64,000 nt of DNA from Dromaius novaehollandiae (taxonomy: Eukaryota; Chordata; Aves; Casuariiformes; Dromaiidae). The position numbers and the translations under genes are program-made. Shown here piece after piece: positions 12,201 through 23,649 of the stretch. Each line of letters begins with the position of its first letter. Position 1 is the first letter of the stretch. Location of the stretch: the NCBI RefSeq assembly GCF_036370855.1, contig NC_088101.1, forward strand, positions 5,711,501-5,775,500. The letters run 5' to 3'. The notes under the pieces are model-generated. The model saw nothing but the letters and a program-made list of their open reading frames with translations. It did not search any database and was not told where the DNA came from.

Positions 12201-15200
12201 TCCCCTGCCACGGCCCTGAGCAGCAGCACCCACGCGCCCCGCCGGCTGGGGATGTGGCTCAGGGCCCTCGGGAGCTCGCGCACTGCCCCAGGAGACCATC
12301 GGGCTCTGCACAAACCTGCCCCACGGCAGAGCCCAGAGCTCCCCTGCGCAACGTCCCCGGCTCTGGGCACTCACCAGCAGGGTCTGCAGCAGCTCCCGCT
12401 TGCAGCAGAGCTCAAACCTGGGGCCGGCGCCTGCAGCCTGGATGGCAAGGCTGATCTCAGTGACGCTCTGCACCAGGGAGAGCTTCAGCTGCGCATCCTG
12501 ATCCCAGGGGAGAAAAACACACTTGGAGCTCTTCCAAGGCCCCAGGGCTGAAAGAGCAGCTGGGCTGGGGGGGATCCGCCTCCAAGCACAGCACAGGGAC
12601 AACACTGTGCCCTCCGGGAGCCCCGCGGAACCCAGCTCAGCACCTGCGCCCCACCAAGGAAACCTCTCCCCTTCTGGGAAGGAGCCTCCCACGGGGAGGG
12701 GAGCAGCTGCCCAGCTGCCAGCTGGAAAGACCCCGCAGACCCTGGCCCACGGCAGCAGGGCGAGCAGCACTGGTGCTGGCTGTGACGGGAGAGGTGCGCG
12801 TGGCAAGGCCCAGGAGAGGCCGGAGCTGGCGGCACCCGGCCGGCTCTGCCCCGCGCCCCGAGCACCCACCTGGCAGCCCTCTCGGTAGAGCTGCAGGACA
12901 TTCGCCACCACGTCTCTCTCGACACGGGCGAGCAGCTGCTCCCTGGGGGCGCGCAGCGCCATCCGGCCGTACATCACCAGCAGCGCAGCGCGAGTAGCGC
13001 GGGTCCTTCTTGCCTTGCTCTGCCGGGGGGTCGACGGAGAAGCACCGAGACGTCAGCCCGTGGCCCTGCTGTGCCCGGGACCCCGCGCGCTCCCGAGGCG
13101 GGAGCTGCCCTGCACCCGACCGGCGGCTCAGCTCCCCACGCACCTCCCGGCAGCTCCCCGCAACAACACCCCGGGCCCTTTACCTTCTTGCGTTTCAAAG
13201 TCCCCGTGAACTCCTTCACCAAGGACAAGGCCAGCTGGAAGTGGCTCTCGGCACAGCGGGACACAACTGAAACCATGCCCTGCAGCACAGCAGAAACGGG
13301 GAGTCGCTCCAGCCCCAACGCCCAGCCCTGGCTGGCTCCGCTTTCCCCAGGGAAACGGCCGCAAACAGAACAGCAGCAAGGGCTGCAGCAGGGCACGCAG
13401 AGCCCCTCTGTCCCAGGGACATGCAGGGGACACGCAGGAAAGCAGGGCGACACGAGGAAACCTCACCTGCGCCTGCCACAGCTCCAGGAAGTTGGCTGCT
13501 TTCAGGTGCTCCAAGGTCTGCTCCTGCACGTGGTGGAGACACCCACAAGCTGCCAGGGCCGTGCCGAGAGCCTTGTACAGGAACCGCTGCAAGAGAAGAG
13601 GCCGAGCCCCGCCTGTGGTGACAGCCCAGCCTGGCCAGAGAGGGCCAGGCCACACTGGCCCCACTGTGCCAGGACCTGCCGAGGCGCCCGCGGCACCGGC
13701 CCCACAGCAGCCAGCGGCCAGCCCGGCCCCGCCGCCAGCTCAGCACAGAGGGGAGTGCAAGCCCCTTCGTGGGGAAAGAGAGCAGGCAGCAGGGAAACCA
13801 GCCTGCGCGGCAGAGCACCACCGCCAGCCCTCGCCCTGGCCTGAGTGTCCCCGGGCTCTGCCGCCGCAGCCCTCGGGGCGCACGAGCCACAGCCACGCCA
13901 CGCAGGGAACAAACCTTCTCCCAGGACAGGCGGGGAGAGCTGCCCAGCTGCCGGCTCAGCTCCTGGCTCAGGCCCACGGTCCAGGCCTCGCTCGCAATGA
14001 GCTCCAGAGAGGTTTGCAGGAACTAGGGCAGAGTGGGAGATGAAGCAAACGCCCCCCTGCCCTTGGCCGGGGCCTTTTGCTCATCCAAGTGGCCCCGGAG
14101 ACTGCCGGGCAGAGCTCCCCCTCGCGACAGCCTGTCTCCTCACCCGCCCCTCTTGCAACCTGCCTCTCGCTCTTCCCCTAATGCGCCACTCGAGGCCCCT
14201 GGGCTCGGCACACGCCAGAAGCAGGCGGTGCCACGGCATGGGGCCACGCTGGAGGCCTCTGCCCCAGCCTTCGGCTGCATTTGTGCTCAGCTGTGCCCCA
14301 CGTGCCCAGAGCAGCTCCTCTGAGCGGGCAGCACCCACAGCTGGGGCAGGCGCCGGGGGCTCGGGACGTGCCCGCACCGCTCGGTGCCCAAACAGGGAGC
14401 CCCCAGGTTGCTCCCACCACTTTTCCTGCCCCCCATTTGCCCTATCCAGCAAGGGCCCCCACAGGGACGCTGTACCTTCAGCAGAAGGCTCTCCCACTCG
14501 GCCACGTCCAGGGAGCTCGCTGTTGTTCCTGCAAAGCCCGAGGAAGCAAAGCCCTCGCTGTTATCCCAGCGAGCACCACGGCAGAGCCCGGGTGTCTCCT
14601 TTGCAGTCTGATGCCCCAAAGCCTCAGGCCACCAGGCTGACAAGCGCCTGCAAACCCGGCACCGTTCCCTGCTGCCAGGCTGGGGAGCTGAGGGCATTTT
14701 GCTGCCCCCTCCGCCCCCAGCCTCTCCCTCCCGCCAGCACTTTACCTGCCAGGTGCTGCAGCAGCAGGGGGATGTCTGCGGCCCACTTCGCCCCCACGGC
14801 TCCGTGGATCGTGCTGGGGAGCGCCTGCAGCAGCTGCAGGGCCGCGGCTCCACGGCCACCGCCCGCGTGTGGAGCCACTGCCGCCACCACCTAGGCCAGG
14901 GCAGGAGAGAGATGGGCTCGCTCCTGCCCCAGGAGCTGTGGCTACCCTGCAGGCAGGCAGGTCAGCACTGCCCCGGCTTGCAGCAGGCAGCCAATGGCTT
15001 TGCCCAGGGACTGCCGTGCCACAGGAGGAGCAGGAGCCCCTGACAGGCACCCTGCGACACGCTCCTGCCTCCTCCTGGGGCACCCGGCACCAGCCTCAGC
15101 ACCATCTCTCCTGCCCTCTGCCCTTGCCCCAGCCACAAAAGTTCTTTCCCCGGGGCCCCGCTACTCACCAGCAGGCGAGCCAGCAGGGCCTGGGGAGCTG

Positions 15201-18200
15201 GCAGAGCGGCTGTGGGCAGAAAGAAAGGCTGCGTGAGACGCCCAGCCCCACCGGGCCCTGCCCGCCCCATGTCCCAAGCCCTCACGCGGGGCTGAAGGGG
15301 ACCCCGGCCGCGCCACCTCCGCACAGTCCCTGCCGGGCTCCCGCGCTGAACAGCTGCCGCTGAAGGCAGCCCCAGCACGGCAGGAACCAGCCCCTGGGCC
15401 CCGGCAAGAGCTGGGCGCAGCAGCGCCAGGTGGCTCTGCCCCTGCCCCTGCCCCTGCGCGGGGCTGGCAGGGGACGCAGGCACACGCACTGCCCTGCGCC
15501 CACCCAGCCTGGCACAGCGTTCCGCGACTTTCTGCTCCCCACCTGGCTCCTCAGACTCCAGGGCCTCAGGCGCTGCCTCCTCTTGCTCCTGCTCTGCCCT
15601 GTCCCGTCTCTCGGCCAGGCTGCGCAGGCAGCGGCAGAGCGGGACCATCATGCCCGTGTACTTGGCTGGCACCACGTACCACAGCAGCTTCGGCCACAGG
15701 AGCTGCAGGCAAGAACCAGGCCATTTGGCACACTGGCATTTCCACCTCTCCAGTCCAGTTCCCCCATCACTGCCACATCTCTGGCACCGGCCCAGCCCCT
15801 CGGCCTTGCTCCTTCCCTAACTCAGCAGCTCCGGTCTCGCCCTGCCTTCCTCCTCCACCTTCTCTCCCTCTCGCCCGCCGTGCTTCGCACCCCTTTCCCC
15901 CTCCCAGCACCAGCAAGTCCGGCCCCGCAGAGCTCGCCCCAGCTCTTCTCAGCTGCGCTGGTGGCTAAGGTGGGGGGTCCCAGCGCACAGGTGGAGGACG
16001 ACTCACTTTGGCCACCGCTCCAGCAGAGACATCCAGCGTGCCCAGCACGTGGGCGCACAGGCTCTGAACAGCCCTTTCTTCCCGCGCTTCCACCATGCTA
16101 AGGTTTCCCATTGCCTGCAAGACGCGGGAAACACCCATCACTGCCCCATCCCAGACCTTGCAGTGCACGCGACAGGGAGGCCGCTCCCTCCGGGGCACTG
16201 TGGCCGGCGGCCCTGCTGTGCCGGGCTCCCTGCTGCCAGGGACACCCACGGCAACACGGCACGGCCAGGGCATGGGAGGCAGCCCCGGTGCCGCACTCTG
16301 CCCTTACCAGTCTGCCCGAGGCCCGGCTGAACTCGCTGAAGAGGTGCCCCACCACGTCCCACGCCGAGCAGCCCAGGGCACTGGAGCGCAGCAGCTCCCC
16401 AATGAAATGCAGCACTGCCCTCCTCACCTGCAGTCACAGGAGGCTGCAGTCACGACCCGGCCCAAAGCCCAGCGGAGCTGCCTTCGCCGTGCTGCAGCCC
16501 TTCTGGCCGGCCCGCGCAGCAGCAGCCCTCACTCCCTGGCCGCCACCGGCCTCCAGCCCCGGGCCCTGCCTTGGCCTGTGGCTATGGCCTCGCCAGGCTC
16601 TGCCCGGGAAAAGGGCTGCTCTGCCCCGGTGGCAGCACCAGCCCTGCCCAAACCAGCTCACCTGGGCCGCGGGGTCATGGCACATGGACTGCACCAGCTT
16701 CGCAAAGAGGGGCAGCTTCTCCCTCGTGTCCGGGGCTGCAGGAGACAAGGAGAGGTGGGTGCTGAGGCCGAGCCCCCGTTCCTGCAGGGATTCGTCACAG
16801 CTCCCCGGCTTTCCATACACAAGCGGGGCAAAAAAGCAGGGCCAGACTGCGCATCAGAAGAAGCAGCAGCATCCCAGGGGGACGCCATTTTTCCAGCCTG
16901 CCTTACTGACCGTCAGAGCGGACCAGAGCTTGCAGCACTGCCACGGCTGCCACGCGATCGGCCTTGCTCCCGTTCCTCAGCTTGTAGTAGAGGAACTCGA
17001 TGGTCTCCTCCGGGCAAATTCGGGCTGTGGGGAAGAAATCACGCTTGGCATCAGTGAGCAGTGTCTTCCCACTCGGGCAGGTTCGCAAGAGAGCTGCTGG
17101 GACACAGCGGTGCGGCACCAGCTCGCCTCTGCTTACCCTGCAGCACCATGCAGCGGCACAGCTCTGCTCTGTGCTCTGGGCTGGGCGGCTCCATCTCATC
17201 GCAGAGCTGTGGGAACAAGGCACGTTTCAGAGAAAGCCGGATCGGCGGGGAGAGGGACAGAAAAGCAACCGCACTGTCAGCGCTCGTCTCGCGGGTGGCT
17301 CTGGGCACAGAGCCACAACCAGAGCCCCGAGCCCCAGGCACACGCAGAGCTGTGCAGCAGCCAAGGCTGCCCAGGAGCCCCAGGCCAGCGACGCGGCACC
17401 AGGCCTTACCTGCTGGTGCACAGCAGTGGCGATGGCCAGATGCCTGGCCCGGGGCACGCGGGTCTGAATGTCTGCCACAGCCCCCAGGAAATAGCCGAGA
17501 CTCTGCAAGGGAGTGTGGGAGGGAGGGAGAGGGCGGCTGTCACTGCGAGCCACCCAGAAAGCGAGAAAGCAGCATCGCTGGGAGATGCCGCGGCTGGAAC
17601 CCACTTGCAGGGAAACCCCAGCCCCGCACGGGGCTTCTGGCTCATCCTTCCCACAGAGCAGCACCGCGAGGTCTCTCCTCCACGCAGCCCTGCCGGGATG
17701 GCCTTTCCTGGCACACTGCCCCCCCTTGCACCTCTCCCCGTCACAGGGGCTGGACGCGGCCCTGGGCATGAGGGCAGAGCTCCTCACACACTCCCAGCCC
17801 CGGGAGGCGGCGCAGCCTCCCCTCCCAAGCCACTCGCCCCAGCCACTCACCACTCCCTCCTGGCCCTCCCGCCATGCTGGCTTCTTCCAGCATGAGCCCA
17901 GAAAGCCCCGGGCCCCCATTTCCTCGTTCCTGCTCCAAGGGACCTGGCTCCTTCCAGCACCCCACAGCTCCCCGACACCTCGCGGCCCCCCCTTGGCCCC
18001 TGGCCGTGCCATGTCCCGCACAATGCCTCACCACGGTCACCCCAAAGGGGTCCCAGACTTCCCGATACTGGTGCAGCAGCCAGAGGAGATGCTCCCAGGC
18101 GTGCTCACGGTGCTCCTCCACGTGCAGGAGGACACCCATCATGGCACCCATCGCCCTGAGCACAGCCTGCTTGACCTGCCGAGAGACGGTGACACGCCGT

Positions 18201-21200
18201 GTCAAGGGCTGAGGGTCTCTCCAGCCCTCACCTCCCCCAGACACCAGCCTGCCCTTCCCGCACGGGGGCTTCCCCTTCCCTGTTGCCCCTGGTGAGAAGG
18301 GCTCGCTGGCCAGCACAGAGAGCATTTCCTCCCGGCACCCCCAGCCTCCCCCGTCGAAAGGCCCTGGCATTCGGCCGCTTCCCAGAAGGCAGCCCCCAGT
18401 CCCCGGACTCCCGGCTCGGGGCGCTTTCGCGACCAGCCTGCTCCCTTTGGCCCCTCGCACAGTGCTGCGGACAACCCCACTGCTGCCCACGGCTGCGAGA
18501 GCAGCAACACTCACCTCTTCCTCCTCGCAGCACCGCCGCTTTCTGCTCACGTAGCAGAAGAGCGGGTAAACGTGGGCACAGAGCTGGGCAGGCCCCAGGC
18601 GAGGGAAGGCACCTTTCTCCCCCTCGCGGAAGTACATGCTTATGCCGCTGCACCACTGCTCCAGAACTGCAGCACAAGAAGGGAAACAGGATCGCACCAA
18701 AGTCTCTGACTGGTGAAGACCTTGCACTGGCCCCCGGGCCTGCTTTAAGCCCAGGCCAGGCTCGCCAGGGCACAGGTTGCAAGGAGATCTGCCTTCAGGG
18801 ACGCGTTGTGCCATGGTCTGAGACACCTGGATGGCAACGCTGCCTTGTTTCTCCCCTCTTCCGCCCCAGCACCACACCTCCTCCTCCGCACAGCCTCGCT
18901 CCCTTCCACCACTGCCCGCTGCAGCCCCGGCCTCCCCCTTCCCAAACGCCTGCCCCTCAGCACACGCTTGGAGGTTTTGGCTGTTCTTTCCCATGCTCTC
19001 CCTTCAAGCCCACCAACACAAAGCCAGGCTGCCCTCAGGGAAAGGGAGGAGAAGGGGGGGAAACAAAACTGGGCAGAGCTCCGCCAAAGGCAGCTAAAAC
19101 CGGGAGGCAAGTGCGGGAGCAGAGACCAGGCAGGGACCCAAGAGCTCCTCAGGGCACCTGCACCCAGCACCATCCTGGCCAGCCCACGGACCCCACCCCC
19201 AGCGGCACCCGCTGCTCCCGCACGTTGAGGGCACTTGGCGGCTGCTGAGGCTGGAGCTCGCCGCAGGCTCAGCCCTGCCGTGCCGGCCCCGAGACCCCGG
19301 CGAGGCACCCAGGCCCACCCCGATCCCTCCCCCTCCCCCTCCCCCTCCCCCTTCCCCTTCTCCTTCCCCTTCCTGTGGCCCAACCATGGACCCAAAACTC
19401 ACCGCCGCAGACGGCGCACAGCATCCGGCCGCTCCCCACCTCGCTCAGCACGCCGCGCAGGGCTGACAGTGTCGTTGCCGCAAAGGGCACGCACTGCAGG
19501 GCTGCAGAGAGGGCAGGGGTGGGCGACCCTGTCAGCCAGAGCCGCCTTGGCCCGCGGGCTCCATCCCCCGGCAGCGCTGCCGCGCCAGGGCCAAGGCTAC
19601 GGGGCCGCGGGGCTGTGCCGGGGCAGGGGGACGGGAGAGCTGCCGCAGCACTGGGAGAGGCCCCGGCACGAGGAGGCTCCTGCCAGGGTGCCCATGTGCC
19701 GACGGCCTTCCCCGAGGTGCGTGGGAAAGCCCTGGGCACAGCGAGGGCGATGCAGGGCAGAGCCTGGCGTGTTTGGTCTCTGGCGGGTTCCCTCCAGCCC
19801 AGCCCAGACCGTTCTGGGCAGGGGCAGGAGTCCCGTCTCCCGCCCGGCACCCGCTGCAACCCGCAGCAGCAGGCTGGGGGGGCCGTACCGTAGCGTGTGG
19901 CGAGGTTGCGCAGGGTGATGAGGACAAACTCCTCCGACGTCTCCTCCAGGGCCTTCAGGTGGCCCTGCAGCGCCGACACCACGTCGCACAAGTGGGAGCG
20001 GGCCAGCGCCACCAGGATATCACTAGCCGCCGTCCTCACGGAGGCCGTCCCACCCTGGAAGACAGCAGCTCGCGTGTGGCAGGAGCACGACCGGCCGTCT
20101 CCCACGGCTCGGCCTCCAGGCAGGACACACAACCCGTAACTTGACTCCGACCGTCCCTCGCTCACAAACAGCCCCGCGGCCACCTCTCTGCACAGCCCCG
20201 GGCCACCGCCCCAACCCCCCGCCAGGACAAGTCCCAAAGGCTCTCCATAGGACGGCCAGGCCGGGCGCCGGCGTCCGGGGTCACCCTCAGAGAGAACAAG
20301 CTCACCTGGGCCGCTCGCAGGTCCTCCAACGCCACTGCTATCACTCTGTCCACCTCAGAGCTCTGCAGATGGCTCTCGTCGCCCCACAAGACGCTCTCCA
20401 GCTCGCGGTAGGTCTCCGCTCTGCTGCCCTGGGGACACACCGCACACGGCAGCGATGGGACATGCCGCCCCGCAGCAGCTCCGCCACGCTGACGCCGCGG
20501 ACGAGCTGCCGGTGCCGCTCAGCACAGCCGTCGGGAGCAGGCGAGAAACCCAGCACTGGGATTTCCTGACCCCGCCCCCAACCCCGGGGACACCGCCACC
20601 TCCTGTGGGAAAGGAGGGCACGCGGGAGCCTCCGCCCAGCACCACCGGCAGGATCAGCGTTTTGGGATGAGGCGCAGCAGGAGGGCAGAGGTGCCGCTGG
20701 GCGAGATCAGCCTGCGGCACTCGGGGAAGCCAGGGTGCTGCAGGGAGCCCTCAAACCCCACGCAGCCCCGCAGGACGCCCCCGCCTCACCTCGGCGTCTT
20801 GCAGCCGGTTCAACAGAGAAGTCACCACGGTGGCAAAGGTAGCGATGGCCACAGGGACAGACCCGGCCGCCTTGCCGCCGTCCTCGCCACGCGCAGGTCC
20901 CGACTGGGCACCTACCCAAGTGAAGAAACCTGGAAGGAAAGCAACCGAGGGTTTGCATCGCTCCAGCAGCCGCAGGGACGGGCCCCGAGTCGGGCAAACG
21001 TCTCCCCAGCCGGAGCATGGGCCCGCAGGAGAGGCCGGTGGAGCCGGCTCTGTGCAGCCTGGGGAAGAGCAGCCCGGGGCAGCTTGGGGCTGGCCCCAAG
21101 CGCGTGACCCTGGCTCTCCCTGTGCCAAGAACATGGGCACCAGCAGGTCCCTGTCCCCCCCACCAGCGTGCTGGCAGGCGTGGTGCTGAGCGCGGTGCCG

Positions 21201-21233
21201 GTCCCCACCTCGGAGCGCTCGCAGCACCCCCAT
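6253..21233 (-). CDS. maestro heat-like repeat (MROH) family protein, copy A; about 40 exons
   Basis: Family call rests on typical MROH stretches. They include LMKDKLVEERKLLKPLLEAL with VRQMAVRGLGN (7,735-7,881), AFVLYGTLASSASGRRSFF with LVLHLGDPAPAV (6,986-7,138), CKVSLHLCAPFLG (6,716-6,838) and VSRCAESHFQLALSLVKEF (13,184-13,279). These form an all-helical HEAT-repeat protein; the molecular role of the family is poorly known. Exons read by eye in transcript order: 21,209-21,233, 20,790-20,929, 20,306-20,428, 19,889-20,054, 19,403-19,501, 18,515-18,666, 18,032-18,175, 17,410-17,502, 17,137-17,206, 16,907-17,024, 16,662-16,735, 16,308-16,427, 16,007-16,114, 15,543-15,702, 15,169-15,209, 14,746-14,890, 14,476-14,528, 13,915-14,022, 13,467-13,586, 13,184-13,279, 12,870-13,013, 12,375-12,497, 11,945-12,015, 11,625-11,760, 11,400-11,495, 10,816-10,974, 10,506-10,629, 10,161-10,270, 9,870-10,025, 9,598-9,752, 9,395-9,485, 8,724-8,890, about 8,288-8,489, about 7,979-8,113, 7,735-7,881, 7,253-7,435, 6,986-7,138, 6,716-6,838, 6,446-6,548, 6,253-6,318. 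A last exon follows, running to about 5,944. Phases close from 21,233 to 8,724; I could not make them close at 8,490-7,979. The start (MGVLRALRG, context GCCGCGATGG) is inferred. Confidence 0.8.
10103..10119. repeat. (CA)n microsatellite in MROH-A intron
   Basis: About eight CA units just downstream, in transcript sense, of the exon at 10,161-10,270. It is not kept in copy B. Confidence 0.9.
19326..19373. repeat. (CCCCCT)n-like simple repeat in MROH-A intron
   Basis: Runs of CCCCCT, then CCCCTT and TCCCC, occupy about 48 bases. The transcribed (minus) strand is G-rich with several GGGGG runs, so a G-quadruplex in the intron RNA is possible. It lies 30 bases from the donor of the exon at 19,403-19,501. 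Confidence 0.85.
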
Positions 21234-21735
21234 CGCGGCAGGACTCCCTATACAGATGTGCTGCTCCACCAGCACCTCCTCCCACGGGAGCCGCGAGCCA
21301 CTGGGCCAGCGCCGGCCTCGGGGAGGGGGGGGACCCACAAGGGCCACTGTGACACGCGGGGGCCCCAACGCCTCACAGAGGGCTGCTGGCAACGTGAGGC
21401 TGGGGGGGGGCAGGCACCGGGGACACACCCCCACACACCCCCCCCCAAACGTGGCACTGTCCCAGGCTCCAGCGCTCGCGGTCGCTCCTCGGCCCCCAGC
21501 CCTTTCCAGCGGCGACTGTCTCCTGCCGTCACACAGGGGCAAGTGCTCCGGCAGAGAGGCCCTGGGAGCCAGTTTGCGCCATTGCTCACACAAGCACCTG
21601 GTCATTCGGTCGCCTAGAAAGCCTCGCTGGCACCCGGGGCCTGACGGCATCGGGCCACAAGCTGCCAGGTCACGCAGGCTGCAAAGCTGCTCTCCAGTCC
21701 CCCGGCCAGCCCACAACACAAGCGTTTTGTTTAGA
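21234..21735. other. GC-rich DNA upstream of MROH-A (possible 5' UTR/promoter)
   Basis: GC-rich, with several G and C homopolymer runs (near 21,401-21,410 and 21,440-21,450). No TATA box stands out. It directly precedes the proposed start codon of MROH-A on the minus strand, so a promoter or 5' UTR is likely here, but no element decides it. Copy B has no counterpart. Confidence 0.35.
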
Positions 21736-21899
21736 TGTAGCAGCACTAACTCATTACAAGGTCGTGGAATAAAAGCTGGTGCCAGGTGGAAGGCAACGTT
21801 ATCGCCCTTCCCTCCGGATTTAGGAGCCGCGTCCCTGCAGCCTCGACGAGCCTTCTGATAGACCCGGGCTCCCTGGGCTCAGCACTGCACAAAGGCAAA

Positions 21900-23645
21900 G
21901 CAAAGCTGGTCTTTGCCCCACAGTTCTTGCAAGAGTCCATACTTTAAGAAATTCTTAATTACACAATCTAAATTTAGAACTGATTCACTTCTAATACAAC
22001 TCAGATATCTTTATATATTTTTAACTTTAAAGGTTGAACTTGTTCAGCTTTCCACGTCTCTCGAGGTACTGCTTTCACTTAGGTGTAGTGGGTCCAGGAA
22101 TCAATTCCCTGCAGCTTCACAGCAGCATTTGTTGTTAGCAGTACAAGATACGGTCCTCTCCATTTTTCTCTCAACGGCTCATCCTTCCAGGTTCGAAGAC
22201 ACACTCGATCTCCCGGCTGCAATGAATGTACAGGTGAATCTAAAAGCACGGGAGATCTTAACTGGATGTACCTGCGGAGAGAAGGAAGAACCTTTGCCAG
22301 AGACAAGAGAGAATCCCTTAAAATTTGATCCCCCTTAATGTGCATTGGAATTGCATTTCCAGTTAAATTTACAGGCTAAGGTTCAGCATACAGAATCTCA
22401 AAGGGACTAACTTTCTCCCTACCCCTTGGGGTTATTCTGAGTCTTAATAATGCCCGAGGGAAAACATCAGTCCATTTCATCTGAGTCTCCTGACACAGTT
22501 TCCCTATCTGTCTCTTCATTGTTTGATTCGTTCTTTCCACTTTTCCCCTGGATTGTGGCCTCCAGGGGGGATGTAAATCCCATTTAATTTGCAGTATTTT
22601 TGAGATTTCCTGTGCTATTTCTGCTATAAAATGAGGTCCCCTATCCAAAGAGAATCCTTCTGGTACCCCAAATCTTGGTATGATTTCTTTTAATAACATT
22701 TTCACTACCTCCCTTGCTTTATTGCTACGGCACGGCAAAGCCTCAGGCCATCCTGAAAAGGTCTCAGCAATTACCAACAAATATTTATATCCACTACAGC
22801 TTGGTAATTCAGAAAAATCAATTTGCCAGTAATCCCCGGGCGGGAAGGCCCTTTTTACTTCCCCTGGCAGGGAGGGGCTTCTTCTGACTCTCGGGATTAT
22901 TTCTAAGACAGAGTTCACGTTTTAGTGTAATACCCTTTGCAATTAGGAACATACTAATTCCCACAGCAAACCTTGTAGCTGTTTCAGCCAACGCCTCGGC
23001 TCCCATGCGGCTACTAGCATATATTTGCTTCATCAGCTTCTTCATTACCGGCAAAGTTCCCACACATTGTCCAGTAGATGTTACCCACCATCCTTCGGAA
23101 GTCTTTCTGCACTTCAGGATTTCTGCTAATTTATTTTCTTTTTCAGTGTATACGGGAATTTCCATTTTTAATGTTCTCTCTGGAACTGATGCTGCTACCG
23201 ACACGGACAATGCTACCCTTTTTGCAGCCTCATCGGCCCTTTTGTTCCCTTGAACTATGTCAGTCTGTCCGGATTGGTGCACTTTGCAATGCACTACTGC
23301 TGTTTCTTTGGGTTTATTAACTGCTTCGAGTGGTCCCATAGCCTGGTGCCCTCTCTCAGGTACCTAAAGCTCAAATGGCTTTGTTAGGTTTGGAAGTCCC
23401 AATGCGGGAGCACTCAGGAGAGCAATCTTGAGTTCATCAAATCCTTTTTGGCGCTCGGGAGTCCACTCCAGCAAGTCTCCTGGCCCCTTAACAGCTTCAC
23501 AGAAAGGCTTTGCCGTTAATCCAAAACGAGGTATGCAGAGGCAACACCACCCGGCCATTCCTAAAAAATCCCGAGTGCTCTTTTTGCTTTTGGGGGGGCC
23601 ATTGGACAAACCACTTCTTCCCTTTCAATTCCTAATTTTCTTTCC
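21900..23645 (-). mobile_element. decayed class I (gammaretrovirus-like) endogenous retrovirus, 3' part of pol
   Basis: On the minus strand, parts follow in the order expected for a retroviral pol: end of reverse transcriptase and connection (about 23,365-23,640), RNase H-like region (about 22,925-23,340) and integrase (about 22,080-22,920). The integrase core and its C-terminal GPY-type region resemble murine-leukaemia-like viruses. No gag, protease, full reverse transcriptase or clear LTR pair was found. It is a broken fragment with several breaks and is probably old. It lies left of the X copy B segment and upstream of MROH-A. Copy B has no matching insertion in view. Confidence 0.85.
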
Positions 23646-23649
23646 CCCG

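Noticed and set aside
21746-21940. Possible LTR at the left side of the ERV fossil (contains GGAATAAAAGC)
   Set aside because: No matching second LTR or clear TG...CA ends were found, so I did not extend the element over it.
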